Assembly: GCA_020443425.1 (NCBI GenBank)
Contig: JAGRIE010000041.1
Location: forward strand, 1 to 33,829
DNA length: 33,829 nucleotides
Origin: Halioglobus sp.
GTDB taxonomy: Bacteria > Pseudomonadota > Gammaproteobacteria > Pseudomonadales > Halieaceae
Direction of reading: 5' to 3'
Shown here: piece after piece, positions 25,295 to 33,672 of the stretch
Layout: each line of letters starts with the position of its first letter
How positions within the stretch are numbered: the stretch's first letter is position 1
Position numbers and translations under genes: made by a program
The notes under the pieces: generated by a model
Seen by the model: only the letters and a program-made list of their open reading frames with translations
The model's database searches: none
What the model was told of the DNA's origin: nothing

Positions 25295-26602
25295 CTAGCC
25301 GTCCAGCGGCTCTACGCGGATACGCGTCACCTTGCCATTGATAGCGTCCAGTGCCTCGATAAGCCCTACCGCGACATCGACACTGCCCTGCGGCGCCTTG
25401 TTCGTCAGCACAATCAGCGAGACCCGTGTCTGCCCCTGCGCCGGCGCCTTCTGGATCAGCGCCTCGATACTGATACCCTGCTCGCTGAAAATACTGGCGA
25501 CCCTGGACAGCACACCCGGCCTGTCCTCGACCTCCATGCGCAGATACCAGGGTGTCACCACCTGCGCCATTGGCACAATCGGCAGCTCCGACAAGCTGGA
25601 GCGGGCCACGGCCAGCGCTGGCACCCGGCCGCTCTGCCCAACACCGAAGTCGCGCGCCAGATCGACCAGGTCCGCCACCACCGCCGACGCGGTCGGCAGG
25701 GCACCGGCACCCGCGCCGTAATACAGCGTCGGGCCGACAGCGTTACCCTCCACCAGAATCGCATTTTTGACGCCGTCGACATCGGCCAGCAGCAAGTGGT
25801 CGGGGATCAGCGTCGGGTGCACACGCAACTCGACACCGTCACCGGTCTGTTTGGCAATGCCCAAATGCTTGATGATGTAACCCAGCTCCATCGCATAACC
25901 GACATCCTGGGTGGTCAGTTGGGTAATACCCTCAGTATAGACGGCGTCGAACTGCAGCGGCATGCCGAACGCGAGCGAGGCGAGAATGACCAGTTTGTGC
26001 GCCGCGTCGATACCCTCGACATCAAACGTGGGGTCGGCCTCCGCATACCCCCGCGCCTGTGCCTCCAACAGCACATCGGTGAACTCCCGGCCCTTGTCCC
26101 GCATTTCAGTCAGGATGAAATTACCGGTGCCGTTGATGATACCGGCCAGCCACTCAATCCGGTTCCCCGCAAGGCCCTCGCGCAGGGCCTTGACGATGGG
26201 GATGCCACCGGCGATGGCGGCCTCGTACCGCACCTCCACGCCGTGCTCGTCTGCCAGCGCAAAAATCTCGTTGCCGAACTCGGCGATCAGCGCCTTGTTG
26301 GCCGTGACCACATGCTTGCCGGCGAGAATCGCCATCTCGACCAGCTCGCGGGCCACCGTGGTACCGCCGATCAGCTCGACCAGGATCTCCACTTCAGGAT
26401 CGCGGGCCACTTCAAAAATATCGCGACTGACACGGATGCCCGACATATCACAGGCGGGGTTATCCCGGCGCGCGCCCACGTGAACTACCTGCAGGCTGGC
26501 GTGCGCGCGGGCTGCGATCAGCTCGGCGTTATCGCGCAGCACAGTGAGCGTACCACTGCCCACCGTGCCCAATCCGCAAATACCTATTTTTACTGGTTTC
26601 AA
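25295..26602 (-). CDS. hom: Homoserine dehydrogenase
   Basis: A 435-residue NAD(P)-dependent enzyme reducing aspartate semialdehyde to homoserine, the branch point to threonine and methionine. The Rossmann motif GICGLGTVGSG is at 7-17. The catalytic domain includes ANKALIAEFG and the AAIAGGIPIVKALREGL segment, and the substrate-binding region carries EADPTFDVEGIDAAHKL. A C-terminal ACT domain (about 350-430; YLRMEVEDRPGVLSRVASIF) provides threonine feedback. Length and domain order suit the monofunctional form. The start is TTG at 26602: AGGA lies 6 nt upstream and no in-frame ATG is available. It is followed after 30 nt by the broken thrC, so its threonine branch would be blocked if that frameshift is real. 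Confidence 0.97.
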   Translation of the reverse strand: MKPVKIGICGLGTVGSGTLTVLRDNAELIAARAHASLQVVHVGARRDNPACDMSGIRVSRDIFEVARDPEVEILVELIGGTTVARELVEMAILAGKHVVTANKALIAEFGNEIFALADEHGVEVRYEAAIAGGIPIVKALREGLAGNRIEWLAGIINGTGNFILTEMRDKGREFTDVLLEAQARGYAEADPTFDVEGIDAAHKLVILASLAFGMPLQFDAVYTEGITQLTTQDVGYAMELGYIIKHLGIAKQTGDGVELRVHPTLIPDHLLLADVDGVKNAILVEGNAVGPTLYYGAGAGALPTASAVVADLVDLARDFGVGQSGRVPALAVARSSLSELPIVPMAQVVTPWYLRMEVEDRPGVLSRVASIFSEQGISIEALIQKAPAQGQTRVSLIVLTNKAPQGSVDVAVGLIEALDAINGKVTRIRVEPLDG

Positions 26603-26645
26603 TCTCGATCCTGTCTTCTGGAGTGAAAGATATGTCGCGCGGTGG

Positions 26646-27836
26646 TCAGGCGAAACCGTCGCTCTTGATCATCCGCTTGATATTGCGCACGGCCTGTCGC
26701 GTCCTGTGTTCATTCTCAATCAGGCCGAAACGCACATAGCCCTCGCCGTATTCGCCGAAACCGATGCCGGGAGACACGGCCACCTGCGCTTCAGCGAGCA
26801 GCTTTTTGCTGAATTCGACAGAACCCATCTCGCGATAGCACTCGGGTATCTGCGCCCAGACAAACATGGTGGCCTTGGGTGGCGTCACCGGCCAGCCCGC
26901 TGCGTTGAGACCGCTGCACAGCACGTCGCGGCGCGACTGGTACATATCGCGAATCTCGGAGACACAGGTCTGGTCGCCCTCCAGCGCGGCGATGGCGGCG
27001 ACCTGGATGGGCGTGAACATGCCGTAGTCGAGGTAGGATTTGATCCGCGCCAGCGCGGCTACCAGTACACTGTTCCCCACACAAAAGCCGACGCGCCAGC
27101 CGGGCATATTGTAGCTCTTGGACATACTGAAAAACTCAACAGCGACCTCCCTGGCCCCCTCGACCTGCAGTATCGACGGTGCCACATACCCGTCGTAGCA
27201 CAGGTCGGCATAGGCCAGGTCCTGCACCACCCAGATGGAGTGCTCGCGGGCAATGGCGATCACCCTTTCATAGAACTCCAATTCCACGCACTGCGCGGTC
27301 GGGTTGGAGGGAAAATTCAGCACCAGCATTTTCGGGCGTGGCCAGCTGGTGTGGATGCCTTTCTCCAGTTCGGCGAAGAAGTCCTCTTCGTTGTCTCCCA
27401 TCGGCACGTGACGGATATCGGCGCCCGAGATCACAAAGCCGTAGGGGTGAATCGGGTAGGACGGATTGGGTACCAGTATGGCGTCACCCGGCCCCGTGGT
27501 GGCCAGCGCGAGGTGTGCCAGGCCCTCTTTCGAACCCAGTGTGACAATGGCCTCAGAGGCGGGATCAAGGGTCACGTCAAAACGGCGCTGGTACCAGTCA
27601 CAGATCGCCTTGCGCAGGCGCGGTATACCTTTCGACTGCGAGTAGCCGTGCGTATCACCGCGGCGGGTGGTCTCGATCAGCTTCTCTACGATGTGGTCGG
27701 GCGTGGGCTGGTCGGGATTGCCCATGCCGAAATCGATAATGTCTTCACCCGCGGCCCGCGCCTGCTGCTTGAGGTCACCGATAATATTGAAAACGTAAGG
27801 TGGCAGGCGCTCAATACGCCGAAATTGATCGTCCAC
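26646..27836 (-). CDS. alaC: Pyridoxal-phosphate aminotransferase, AlaC-type (glutamate-pyruvate)
   Basis: A 396-residue class I/II aminotransferase resembling E. coli AlaC, which makes alanine from pyruvate and glutamate. The N-terminus [20 protein letters not shown], then [15 protein letters not shown], is characteristic. PLP-site features are NFPSNPTA, the [13 protein letters not shown] strand, and the Schiff-base lysine in [15 protein letters not shown] near residue 240; the carboxylate-binding arginine is in [13 protein letters not shown]. The start is a GTG at 27836 with only a weak Shine-Dalgarno sequence. It sits 43 nt upstream of hom and 123 nt after dsbC. This placement, between dsbC and hom, supports an amino-acid biosynthetic operon. 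Substrate preference is inferred from similarity only. Confidence 0.9.
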   Translation of the reverse strand: MDDQFRRIERLPPYVFNIIGDLKQQARAAGEDIIDFGMGNPDQPTPDHIVEKLIETTRRGDTHGYSQSKGIPRLRKAICDWYQRRFDVTLDPASEAIVTLGSKEGLAHLALATTGPGDAILVPNPSYPIHPYGFVISGADIRHVPMGDNEEDFFAELEKGIHTSWPRPKMLVLNFPSNPTAQCVELEFYERVIAIAREHSIWVVQDLAYADLCYDGYVAPSILQVEGAREVAVEFFSMSKSYNMPGWRVGFCVGNSVLVAALARIKSYLDYGMFTPIQVAAIAALEGDQTCVSEIRDMYQSRRDVLCSGLNAAGWPVTPPKATMFVWAQIPECYREMGSVEFSKKLLAEAQVAVSPGIGFGEYGEGYVRFGLIENEHRTRQAVRNIKRMIKSDGFA

Positions 27837-27907
27837 GATAATCCAACTCTACAGGGTACGCAGGCGCTGGCGCCGCGTTTAAAAAGGGAGCAAACAGTAC
27901 TGAGTCA

Positions 27908-27935
27908 GCCCCATACTGTCAACGCAGTACGGGGC
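27908..27935. terminator. Hairpin between dsbC and alaC
   Basis: An 11-bp stem with one mismatch (GCCCCATACTG and CAGTACGGGGC) and a 6-nt loop lies 24 nt past the dsbC stop. No T-run follows on the minus strand. It may be a weak terminator, attenuator or RNA-processing site separating dsbC from alaC-hom. Confidence 0.35.
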
Positions 27936-27959
27936 ACATAGGCATTATTGGCGGTATTC

Positions 27960-28709
27960 TCAGTTCAGGCCGAGATCGCCCATCAGCTCGGCTGCAGTCC
28001 GGTAGCCGGTAATCATCTGGCCGCTCTGCGTGATGATGGCGGGCGTGCCGCGCACTCCCAGTTCCTGACCCAGCTTGTACTGCGCCGCGATGGGATTGCC
28101 CTGGCAGACGTTCTCGGGCACGGACTGTTTCGCGACCAGTTTGTTCAGTGTCGCCTGGGGATCGTCCGCACACCACGCGCTGGCCAACTGCTTGAACGCA
28201 TCAGAACCCAGCCCGGCGCGCGGGTAGGCGAGGTAGCGCACCTCCACACCGTTCTCGTTCAGCTCCGCCACTTCCTGGTGCAGCTTCTGGCAGTAGTAAC
28301 AGGTGTCATCAAAAAAGACGGAGACGTAGGCGCGGGTCTCGCCCTCGGGAGAGAAGATAATCATATCGTCCTTCTTCACCTTGGCCAGCTGCTCCATACG
28401 CTCGCTGTCGCGGCGCTTTTCCGCCAGATTGACATAGCCGTCGGCCGACACCGAATACAGGTCCCCGACGATGAAGAAATCGCCCGCCAGGGTTGAGTAG
28501 ACCACGGGGCCATCGGCGAGTTGCACCTCGTACAAACCGGGGATCTCACTGGTCTGCGCCGAAATGACCTTCAAACCGGTACCGGGGGCTTCCATCGCAG
28601 CGCGCAACTTGTCCAACTGGGCTTTCTCCAGCGGCGCTGCCGCGAGACTGAACGGGGCGACCCATGCGCACATCACTAACAGTGCCGACCTCAAAACTCG
28701 GTAACTCAT
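27960..28709 (-). CDS. dsbC: Periplasmic thiol:disulfide interchange protein DsbC
   Basis: A 249-residue disulfide isomerase. The signal peptide (1-24) ends SLAAA. An N-terminal dimerisation domain (about 25-95; GDFFIVGDLYSV) and linker helix precede a thioredoxin fold. The active site is C137-Y-Y-C140 in FDDTCYYCQKLH, where E. coli has CGYC. The second cysteine pair, Cys180 and Cys202, matches the structural disulfide of DsbC. The cis-proline is in RGTPAI (Pro223). The ATG at 28709 has AGGAC upstream and begins the signal peptide; the frame opens at 28736. It follows xerD by 86 nt, as in pseudomonads. The changed dipeptide may alter redox potential. Confidence 0.95.
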   Translation of the reverse strand: MSYRVLRSALLVMCAWVAPFSLAAAPLEKAQLDKLRAAMEAPGTGLKVISAQTSEIPGLYEVQLADGPVVYSTLAGDFFIVGDLYSVSADGYVNLAEKRRDSERMEQLAKVKKDDMIIFSPEGETRAYVSVFFDDTCYYCQKLHQEVAELNENGVEVRYLAYPRAGLGSDAFKQLASAWCADDPQATLNKLVAKQSVPENVCQGNPIAAQYKLGQELGVRGTPAIITQSGQMITGYRTAAELMGDLGLN

Positions 28710-28795
28710 TGCTTGTCCTCTATCATCGTGGACCACTGCCCACCGTAATTTGCCAAACCGACGCTCTTTGGAGCGCGCTTCGGCCCGTTAGTTCC

Positions 28796-29701
28796 TCACC
28801 CGCGCGGATGGTGTTTCTCGTGCAGCTCCTGCATACGCTGCTGGGCGATATGTGTGTAGATCTGGGTGGTCGACAGATCGCTATGTCCCAGCAGCATCTG
28901 CACCACCCGCAGATCGGCACCGTGGTTCAACAGATGCGTGGCAAATGCATGACGCAGGGTGTGAGGTGACAAATGCTTTCTGATGTCCGCGCGCTGGGCA
29001 TAGATTTTAATACGATACCAGAAGGTCTGGCGAGTCATTTGCGTGCCGCGGCGGCTGGGGAACAGGACATCGGAGGGAATACCCTTGAGCAACTCCGAGC
29101 GCGGCCCCATCAGGTAGCGCTGTAACCAGCGCAGTGCCTCCTCGCCCACCGGCACCAGCCGCTCCTTGCTGCCCTTCCCGAACACCCGCACCACACCCTG
29201 GTTCATGCTCAGCTGGCCGAGTTGCATACTGGTGAGCTCGGTGACCCGCAAGCCGCAGGCGTACAACAGCTCCAGCATGGTGCGATCGCGCATCTCCAGG
29301 GCGATGTCCGGATCGGGTGCCTGCAGCAGCCGCTCCACCTCGACCTCGGACAGGGCCTTGGGCAGCGGTCGTCCCAGCCTCGGGCTGTCGACATCCAGTG
29401 TCGGGTCGACCTCCAGTTTGCCCTCGCGCAATTGATAGTGGTAAAAGCCGCGCACGCAGGACAGGAAGCGCGCCGAGGAGCGCGGCGACATACCCTGTTG
29501 CAGGCGCGCGCCGAGATAGCGCTGCAGACTGGCCCTGGACGCCTCCAGCAGCGAACTGCCCTCGGTCAGTTGCAGCCAGGCATCGAACTGGGCGAGGTCG
29601 CGACGGTAGGACGACAGCGTATTGTCGCTCAGCCCCTTCTCCATCCACAGGGCATCGATGTAGCGCTCCAGATCCGTGTTGATCACTTGGGGTTGCGGCA
29701 T
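28796..29701 (-). CDS. xerD: Site-specific tyrosine recombinase XerD
   Basis: A 301-residue recombinase that resolves chromosome dimers at dif together with XerC, under FtsK control. The N-terminal SAM-like core-binding domain (about 5-95) reads LERYIDALWMEKGLSDNTLSS. The catalytic domain carries the full set Arg152 (LRVTEL), Lys176 (GKGSKER), His247 and Arg250 (HTLRHAFATHLL), His273 (LLGHSDL) and Tyr282 (IYTHI). The length is typical (E. coli 298). The chromosomal context (rplS side, followed by dsbC) shows it is the housekeeping recombinase, not an island integrase. It is far from the guaA repeats, so it does not supply the missing integrase locally. Confidence 0.97.
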   Translation of the reverse strand: MPQPQVINTDLERYIDALWMEKGLSDNTLSSYRRDLAQFDAWLQLTEGSSLLEASRASLQRYLGARLQQGMSPRSSARFLSCVRGFYHYQLREGKLEVDPTLDVDSPRLGRPLPKALSEVEVERLLQAPDPDIALEMRDRTMLELLYACGLRVTELTSMQLGQLSMNQGVVRVFGKGSKERLVPVGEEALRWLQRYLMGPRSELLKGIPSDVLFPSRRGTQMTRQTFWYRIKIYAQRADIRKHLSPHTLRHAFATHLLNHGADLRVVQMLLGHSDLSTTQIYTHIAQQRMQELHEKHHPRG

Positions 29702-29795
29702 CCTTTCACCCTACCACGATTCGGCGGCTGGCATGACTGCCACGGGCAGCACCCGGGGCCCACGAACTGCAGCACCGCCGCCAATCCGCCGGCAC

Positions 29796-29820
29796 AAAAA
29801 AGCGGCCACGCGGGCCGCTT
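29796..29820 (-). terminator. Rho-independent terminator after rplS
   Basis: On the minus strand the stem AGCGGCC / GGCCGCT with a 5-nt loop is followed by six T residues, 32 nt after the rplS stop. It ends the rpsP-rimM-trmD-rplS operon. xerD begins 95 nt beyond it. Confidence 0.9.
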
Positions 29821-29851
29821 CCGGGAAACACCGATACCGGGGTATCGACGC

Positions 29852-30202
29852 TTACAATTTTTCCTTGATACGTGCAGCGCGACCGCTGAGCTCACGCAGG
29901 TAGTAGAGCTTGGCCTGGCGCACGTCACCGCGACGCTTGACCGTGATGCTTTCCACCAGCGGGCTGTAGGCCTGGAAAGTCCGCTCAACGCCGACACCGT
30001 GTGACATCTTGCGCACTGTGAAGGCGGAGTTCAGGCCGCGGTTGCGCTTGCCAATGCAAATACCTTCAAACGCCTGCAGACGCTCGCGAGTACCTTCTTT
30101 TACTCGCACCTGCACAACGACGGTGTCACCGGGGCTGAACTCGGGGAGTTCCTTGCCCATCTGCTCCGCATTCAGCTCGGATATGATCTTGTTAGTGCTC
30201 AT
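29852..30202 (-). CDS. rplS: 50S ribosomal protein L19
   Basis: A 116-residue ribosomal protein at the 30S-50S interface. [41 protein letters not shown] and the basic C-terminal part with [20 protein letters not shown] are diagnostic. AGGAG stands before the ATG. It is the last gene of the rpsP-rimM-trmD-rplS operon, 36 nt after trmD, with a terminator downstream. Confidence 0.98.
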   Translation of the reverse strand: MSTNKIISELNAEQMGKELPEFSPGDTVVVQVRVKEGTRERLQAFEGICIGKRNRGLNSAFTVRKMSHGVGVERTFQAYSPLVESITVKRRGDVRQAKLYYLRELSGRAARIKEKL

Positions 30203-30238
30203 GGTGGTACTCCTGTCAAAAACGGTGCAGCTTCACAG

Positions 30239-30991
30239 CTAGCGCTTGGTTGATAATTCCCGCTCGCGGATATAGTCCGCCAGCAATGTCTGTTCCTCGG
30301 CCGTCATGGCCCGATCCTGTAATAACCCGGGACGACGCTCCAGCGTTCTTCCCAATGCCTGTTTCAGGCGCCAGCGGCGAATCTCTTCGTGATTCCCGCT
30401 GAGCAATACGTCCGGTACGCACCTGCCCTGGTACTCTTCCGGCCGGGTGTAGTGCGGGCAGTCGAGCAGCCCCTCCACAAACGAATCCTCCACCGCCGAG
30501 GCCTCGTGCCCCAGCACGCCGGGCAACTGGCGCGTCACCGCGTCGATCACCACCATCGCGGCCAGTTCACCGCCGCTGAGGACGTAATCGCCGATGGACA
30601 ACTCCTCGTCCACCTCGGCCTCGATCAGGCGCTCATCGACGCCTTCGTAGCGGCCCGCGACCAGTACCATGCCCGCCAGCTGTGCCAGCTCCACCGCTTT
30701 GCGGTGGTGGAATGGCCGCCCCTGGGGTGACAGGTAAATCACCCTGGCACCGGCGCCGGCCACCTCCCTGCCAGCGGCAATCGCCTGCTGCAGGGGATCA
30801 ATCTTCATCAACATCCCCGGACCGCCACCGTAGGGCCGGTCATCCACGGTCCGGTGTTTATCGGTGGTGTAATCCCTGGGATTACAGCAGGCCAGGCTCA
30901 CCTGCCCCTGCCTGCACGCCCTGCCCGTGACACCGTGCTCACTGACAGCGGCAAACATCTCCGGAAACAGGCTCACCAGCGCGATGCGCAT
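30239..30991 (-). CDS. trmD: tRNA (guanine-N1)-methyltransferase
   Basis: A 250-residue SPOUT-class enzyme that methylates G37 of tRNAs reading CNN/CGG-type codons, preventing +1 frameshifts. [21 protein letters not shown] is the normal start; the trefoil-knot SAM site shows [12 protein letters not shown] and [19 protein letters not shown]. The conserved [11 protein letters not shown] loop is present. The ATG at 30991 is chosen because GAGGTG precedes it; the open frame from 31033 would overlap rimM. Ten bases separate it from the rimM stop, indicating co-transcription and likely coupling. Confidence 0.97.
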   Translation of the reverse strand: MRIALVSLFPEMFAAVSEHGVTGRACRQGQVSLACCNPRDYTTDKHRTVDDRPYGGGPGMLMKIDPLQQAIAAGREVAGAGARVIYLSPQGRPFHHRKAVELAQLAGMVLVAGRYEGVDERLIEAEVDEELSIGDYVLSGGELAAMVVIDAVTRQLPGVLGHEASAVEDSFVEGLLDCPHYTRPEEYQGRCVPDVLLSGNHEEIRRWRLKQALGRTLERRPGLLQDRAMTAEEQTLLADYIRERELSTKR

Positions 30992-31001
30992 GCTGTGCAC
31001 C

Positions 31002-31547
31002 TCATTCCTCGTCGACGAACCAGTCGACCTCAATCACACCCTCGTCCAGGTCCACCCGCAACACCGTGTCGTCGGGCAGGTACGGGATCAGGCGTTCCCG
31101 CTCATCAATACTGCCCTCGCAGGCTTTCACCACCAACACGTCGTTGGCGCCGGTTTCGATCAGGTAGTCAACGCTGCCCAGCAGCACCCTGTCGTCCCCG
31201 TCCCGGCACCACACCTGCAGACCCTGCAGGTCGCGCCAGTAATACTCCCCGGTGGGCAGCGCTGGCAGCGCGCGCGCCGGTACTACAATTTCGAGCCCCC
31301 GGTACTGCTCGGCGAGGGTGCGGTCATCCACACCGCGGATGTGCGCCACCAACCCCTTGCCCTGGGGCTTGACCGCATCGAACACGACACTCTCGTATTC
31401 GCCGCGGCGCTTCAATTGCCAGCTGCCGAATGCGCCGAAACTCTCCGGCACCTCGGTATAGGGGTGGACCTTGACCCAGCCCTTGATACCGAAACAGCCG
31501 GTAATCTTACCGACCACCAGCAACTCGTCACCATCGACTGCGTGCAT
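31002..31547 (-). CDS. rimM: 16S rRNA processing protein RimM
   Basis: A 181-residue factor for maturation of the 30S head that binds S19. The N-terminal RimM barrel carries [19 protein letters not shown] and the central strand [27 protein letters not shown]. The C-terminal PRC-barrel-like part carries [12 protein letters not shown] and NDVLVVK. The length and the place between rpsP and trmD are canonical. The ATG at 31547 has GGA upstream and starts 31 nt after the rpsP stop. Confidence 0.97.
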   Translation of the reverse strand: MHAVDGDELLVVGKITGCFGIKGWVKVHPYTEVPESFGAFGSWQLKRRGEYESVVFDAVKPQGKGLVAHIRGVDDRTLAEQYRGLEIVVPARALPALPTGEYYWRDLQGLQVWCRDGDDRVLLGSVDYLIETGANDVLVVKACEGSIDERERLIPYLPDDTVLRVDLDEGVIEVDWFVDEE

Positions 31548-31578
31548 CGATTCCGTCCCGAGCGCCGGCCCTGGCCGA

Positions 31579-31827
31579 TCAGGCCGCTTCAGCGACGTCC
31601 TTCAGCAGTTTTGCAACGCGCTCAGACACTTGCGCGCCCTGGCTGCGCCAGTACTCAACGCGATCGGTATCGATGCGCAGACGCTCATCCTGGCCGCGAG
31701 CGGTCGGGTTGAAGAAGCCCACACGCTCGATAAATCGACCGTTACGTGAGTTGCGGCTATCGGTCACCGTAAGGTGATAAAAGGGGCGTTTTTTGGCGCC
31801 ACCACGAGCAAGACGAATTGTAACCAT
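31579..31827 (-). CDS. rpsP: 30S ribosomal protein S16
   Basis: An 82-residue small-subunit protein. [41 protein letters not shown] and the region [21 protein letters not shown] are diagnostic of bS16. The ATG at 31827 is preceded by AGGA. It is the first gene of the rpsP-rimM-trmD-rplS operon and lies downstream of ffh on the same strand, with a terminator and a promoter candidate between them. Confidence 0.98.
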   Translation of the reverse strand: MVTIRLARGGAKKRPFYHLTVTDSRNSRNGRFIERVGFFNPTARGQDERLRIDTDRVEYWRSQGAQVSERVAKLLKDVAEAA

Positions 31828-31918
31828 TTGATGTGTTCCTAAAAATGGGTGGGGATCCGCTGCGATCTGACATCAACGCCCACGACAAAAACCGGCTGGC
31901 AGGCCGGAAAGGTGGCGT

Positions 31919-31947
31919 ATCATACGGAAAATGCGCGGGAGTTTAAA
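31919..31947 (-). promoter_or_regulatory. Candidate rpsP operon promoter
   Basis: On the minus strand, TTTAAA (31942-31947) and TATGAT (31919-31924) are 17 bases apart, about 90 nt before rpsP. The -35 lies in the loop of the upstream ffh terminator, a compact arrangement. The -10 is strong and the -35 mediocre. Confidence 0.4.
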
Positions 31948-31956
31948 GCCCGCGCA
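31928..31956 (-). terminator. Rho-independent terminator after ffh
   Basis: On the minus strand the 8-bp stem TGCGCGGG / CCCGCGCA with a 9-nt loop is followed by TTTT, 34 nt after the ffh stop. It separates ffh from rpsP. Confidence 0.8.
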
Positions 31957-31990
31957 CCATTATTTTTTAACCAAAACGGGAACTTACGAT

Positions 31991-33376
31991 TCAGCGGAAC
32001 GGGAAGCCGCCACCGGAGCCGCCACCGCCGCCGGGAGGCAGCATGCCGCCGAGGCCGCGCATCATCTTCTCCATGCCGCCGCCCTTCATTTTCTTCATCA
32101 TTTTCTGCATCTGCTTGTGCTGCTTCAGCAGGCGGTTGAGGTCCTGCACCTGGGTGCCGGAGCCCTGGGTGATGCGGCGCTTGCGACCGCCCTGGATCAA
32201 CTCCGGGTTGCGGCGCTCCTTGGGTGTCATGGAGTTGATCATCACCTCCATGCGTGCAAACATTTTCATATCGAGATTCTGTTGCGCCATTTGCGCCATA
32301 TTGCCCATGCCCGGCAGTTTGTCCAACATGCTGGCCATGCCGCCCATGTTGTTCATCTGTTGCAACTGGTCGCGGAAATCCTCCAGATCGAACTTCTGGC
32401 CCTTCTTGACCTTGCGCGCCAGCTTGGCGGCCTTGGCCTTGTCGACTTTCTGCTCGACCTCCTCGATCAGCGACAACACGTCGCCCATACCGAGGATGCG
32501 TGAGGCCAGCCGGTCCGGGTGGAAGGGGTCCAGCGCCGTGGTCTTCTCGCCGACGCCGAGGAACTTGATCGGCTTGCCGGTGATGGAGCGCACCGACAGC
32601 GCCGCCCCGCCCCGCGTATCCGCATCCACCTTGGTCAGCACCACACCGGTCAGCGGCAGGGCTTCGCCGAAGGCCTTGGCGGTATTGGCGGCGTCCTGGC
32701 CTGTCATCGCGTCCACCACGAACAGCGTCTCCACCGGCTTGACCGCTGCGTGCAGTTCGGCGATCTCCGCCATCATCGCCTCGTCGACAGCCAGCCGGCC
32801 CGCTGTGTCCACAATCAGGACATCGCTGAACTTGATGCGGGCGTGCGCCAGTGCCGCCTCGACGATGTCCACCGGCTTCTGGCCGACATCGCTGGGGAAG
32901 AAATCGACCCCGACCTCCGCGGCCAGGGTTTCCAGCTGCTTGATCGCCGCCGGCCGGTAAACGTCGGTACTGACCAGCAGCGTCGATTTCTTCGGATTGT
33001 TTTTCAGCCACAGGGACAGCTTGGCTGCCGTGGTAGTTTTACCCGCCCCCTGCAGACCGGCCATCAGCACAACCGCCGGCGGTACCGCCTTCAGGTCCAG
33101 TGCCTCGTTGGCGGACCCCATCAGCTGTTCCAGCTCGGCCTGGACAATCTTGATAAACGCCTGTCCCGGCGAAAGGCTCTGGGCCACTTCCTGGCCGACC
33201 GCCCGCAAGGTGACCCGGTCGATAAAATCCTTGACCACAGGGAGTGCGACGTCCGCTTCCAGCAGTGCCCTTCTCACCTCGCGCAGTGCTTCCTGAATAT
33301 TGTTTTCAGTCAGCGTAGCCTTGCCACTGAGCTTGCGCAGGGTCGAGGAAAGTCGATCGGTTAAGCTGTCAAACAT
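31991..33376 (-). CDS. ffh: Signal recognition particle protein Ffh (SRP54)
   Basis: A 461-residue SRP GTPase that binds 4.5S RNA and signal sequences and delivers ribosomes to FtsY. The N domain is at about 1-90. The G domain carries P-loop GLQGAGKTTTAAKL, DTAGRLAVDEAMM, TKVDADTRGGAAL and the closing GLG-type helix. The methionine-rich M domain (from about 330) includes RMEVMINSMTPKERRNPELI, the RNA-binding GSGTQVQDLNRLLKQHKQM, and a Met/Lys-rich stretch. The C-terminus ends in a glycine-rich tail (PPGGGGGSGGGFPFR). All functional parts are present. The ATG at 33376 is the family start. It is divergent from the ypjD-like gene. Confidence 0.98.
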   Translation of the reverse strand: MFDSLTDRLSSTLRKLSGKATLTENNIQEALREVRRALLEADVALPVVKDFIDRVTLRAVGQEVAQSLSPGQAFIKIVQAELEQLMGSANEALDLKAVPPAVVLMAGLQGAGKTTTAAKLSLWLKNNPKKSTLLVSTDVYRPAAIKQLETLAAEVGVDFFPSDVGQKPVDIVEAALAHARIKFSDVLIVDTAGRLAVDEAMMAEIAELHAAVKPVETLFVVDAMTGQDAANTAKAFGEALPLTGVVLTKVDADTRGGAALSVRSITGKPIKFLGVGEKTTALDPFHPDRLASRILGMGDVLSLIEEVEQKVDKAKAAKLARKVKKGQKFDLEDFRDQLQQMNNMGGMASMLDKLPGMGNMAQMAQQNLDMKMFARMEVMINSMTPKERRNPELIQGGRKRRITQGSGTQVQDLNRLLKQHKQMQKMMKKMKGGGMEKMMRGLGGMLPPGGGGGSGGGFPFR

Positions 33377-33500
33377 AACATCTGGTCCCTGGGGGAAAAC
33401 CCGGCATTATAGACGAATCCGAATCGGCTCAAAAGTTCAGCTTCTGTGGTCAATGGCGCTGCAGTATCAATTTCACGGTATACCGGTCTCACGGTTCGGG

Positions 33501-33535
33501 AAAAGGGGACAGTCCCTCAGGGACTGCCCCCTTTT
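33501..33535. repeat. REP-like palindrome in the ffh-ypjD intergenic region
   Basis: A near-perfect palindrome: AAAAGGGG, one unpaired base, CAGTCCC, a TCA loop, GGGACTG, one unpaired base, CCCCTTTT. The AAAAGGGGACAGTCCC core is of the kind seen as dispersed extragenic palindromes linked to REP-associated (RAYT) transposases; no transposase is present. It could also terminate transcription in either direction. The whole 296-nt intergenic stretch (33377-33672) holds no gene I can support. Confidence 0.55.
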
Positions 33536-33672
33536 CAGGTCAGCTTAAGGGGTCGGGCTGTGCACAGGATCCCGCCACATAGAACAACGGTTCGGTGGAC
33601 ATCGCCCAAAAAAGAGCTTCAACGACTTCCGCAACTGTGCGACACTTTTACGGTTTTCGCAGGACCTACACC

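Noticed and set aside
24572-26626. 684-codon plus-strand frame antisense to hom and thrC
   Set aside because: Its low-complexity His/Arg/Gln-rich translation and exact coverage of the hom coding region mark it as a shadow frame.
28796-29701. xerD considered as the missing integrase of the guaA island
   Set aside because: It is the housekeeping recombinase in its conserved rplS/dsbC context, more than 21 kb from the repeats.
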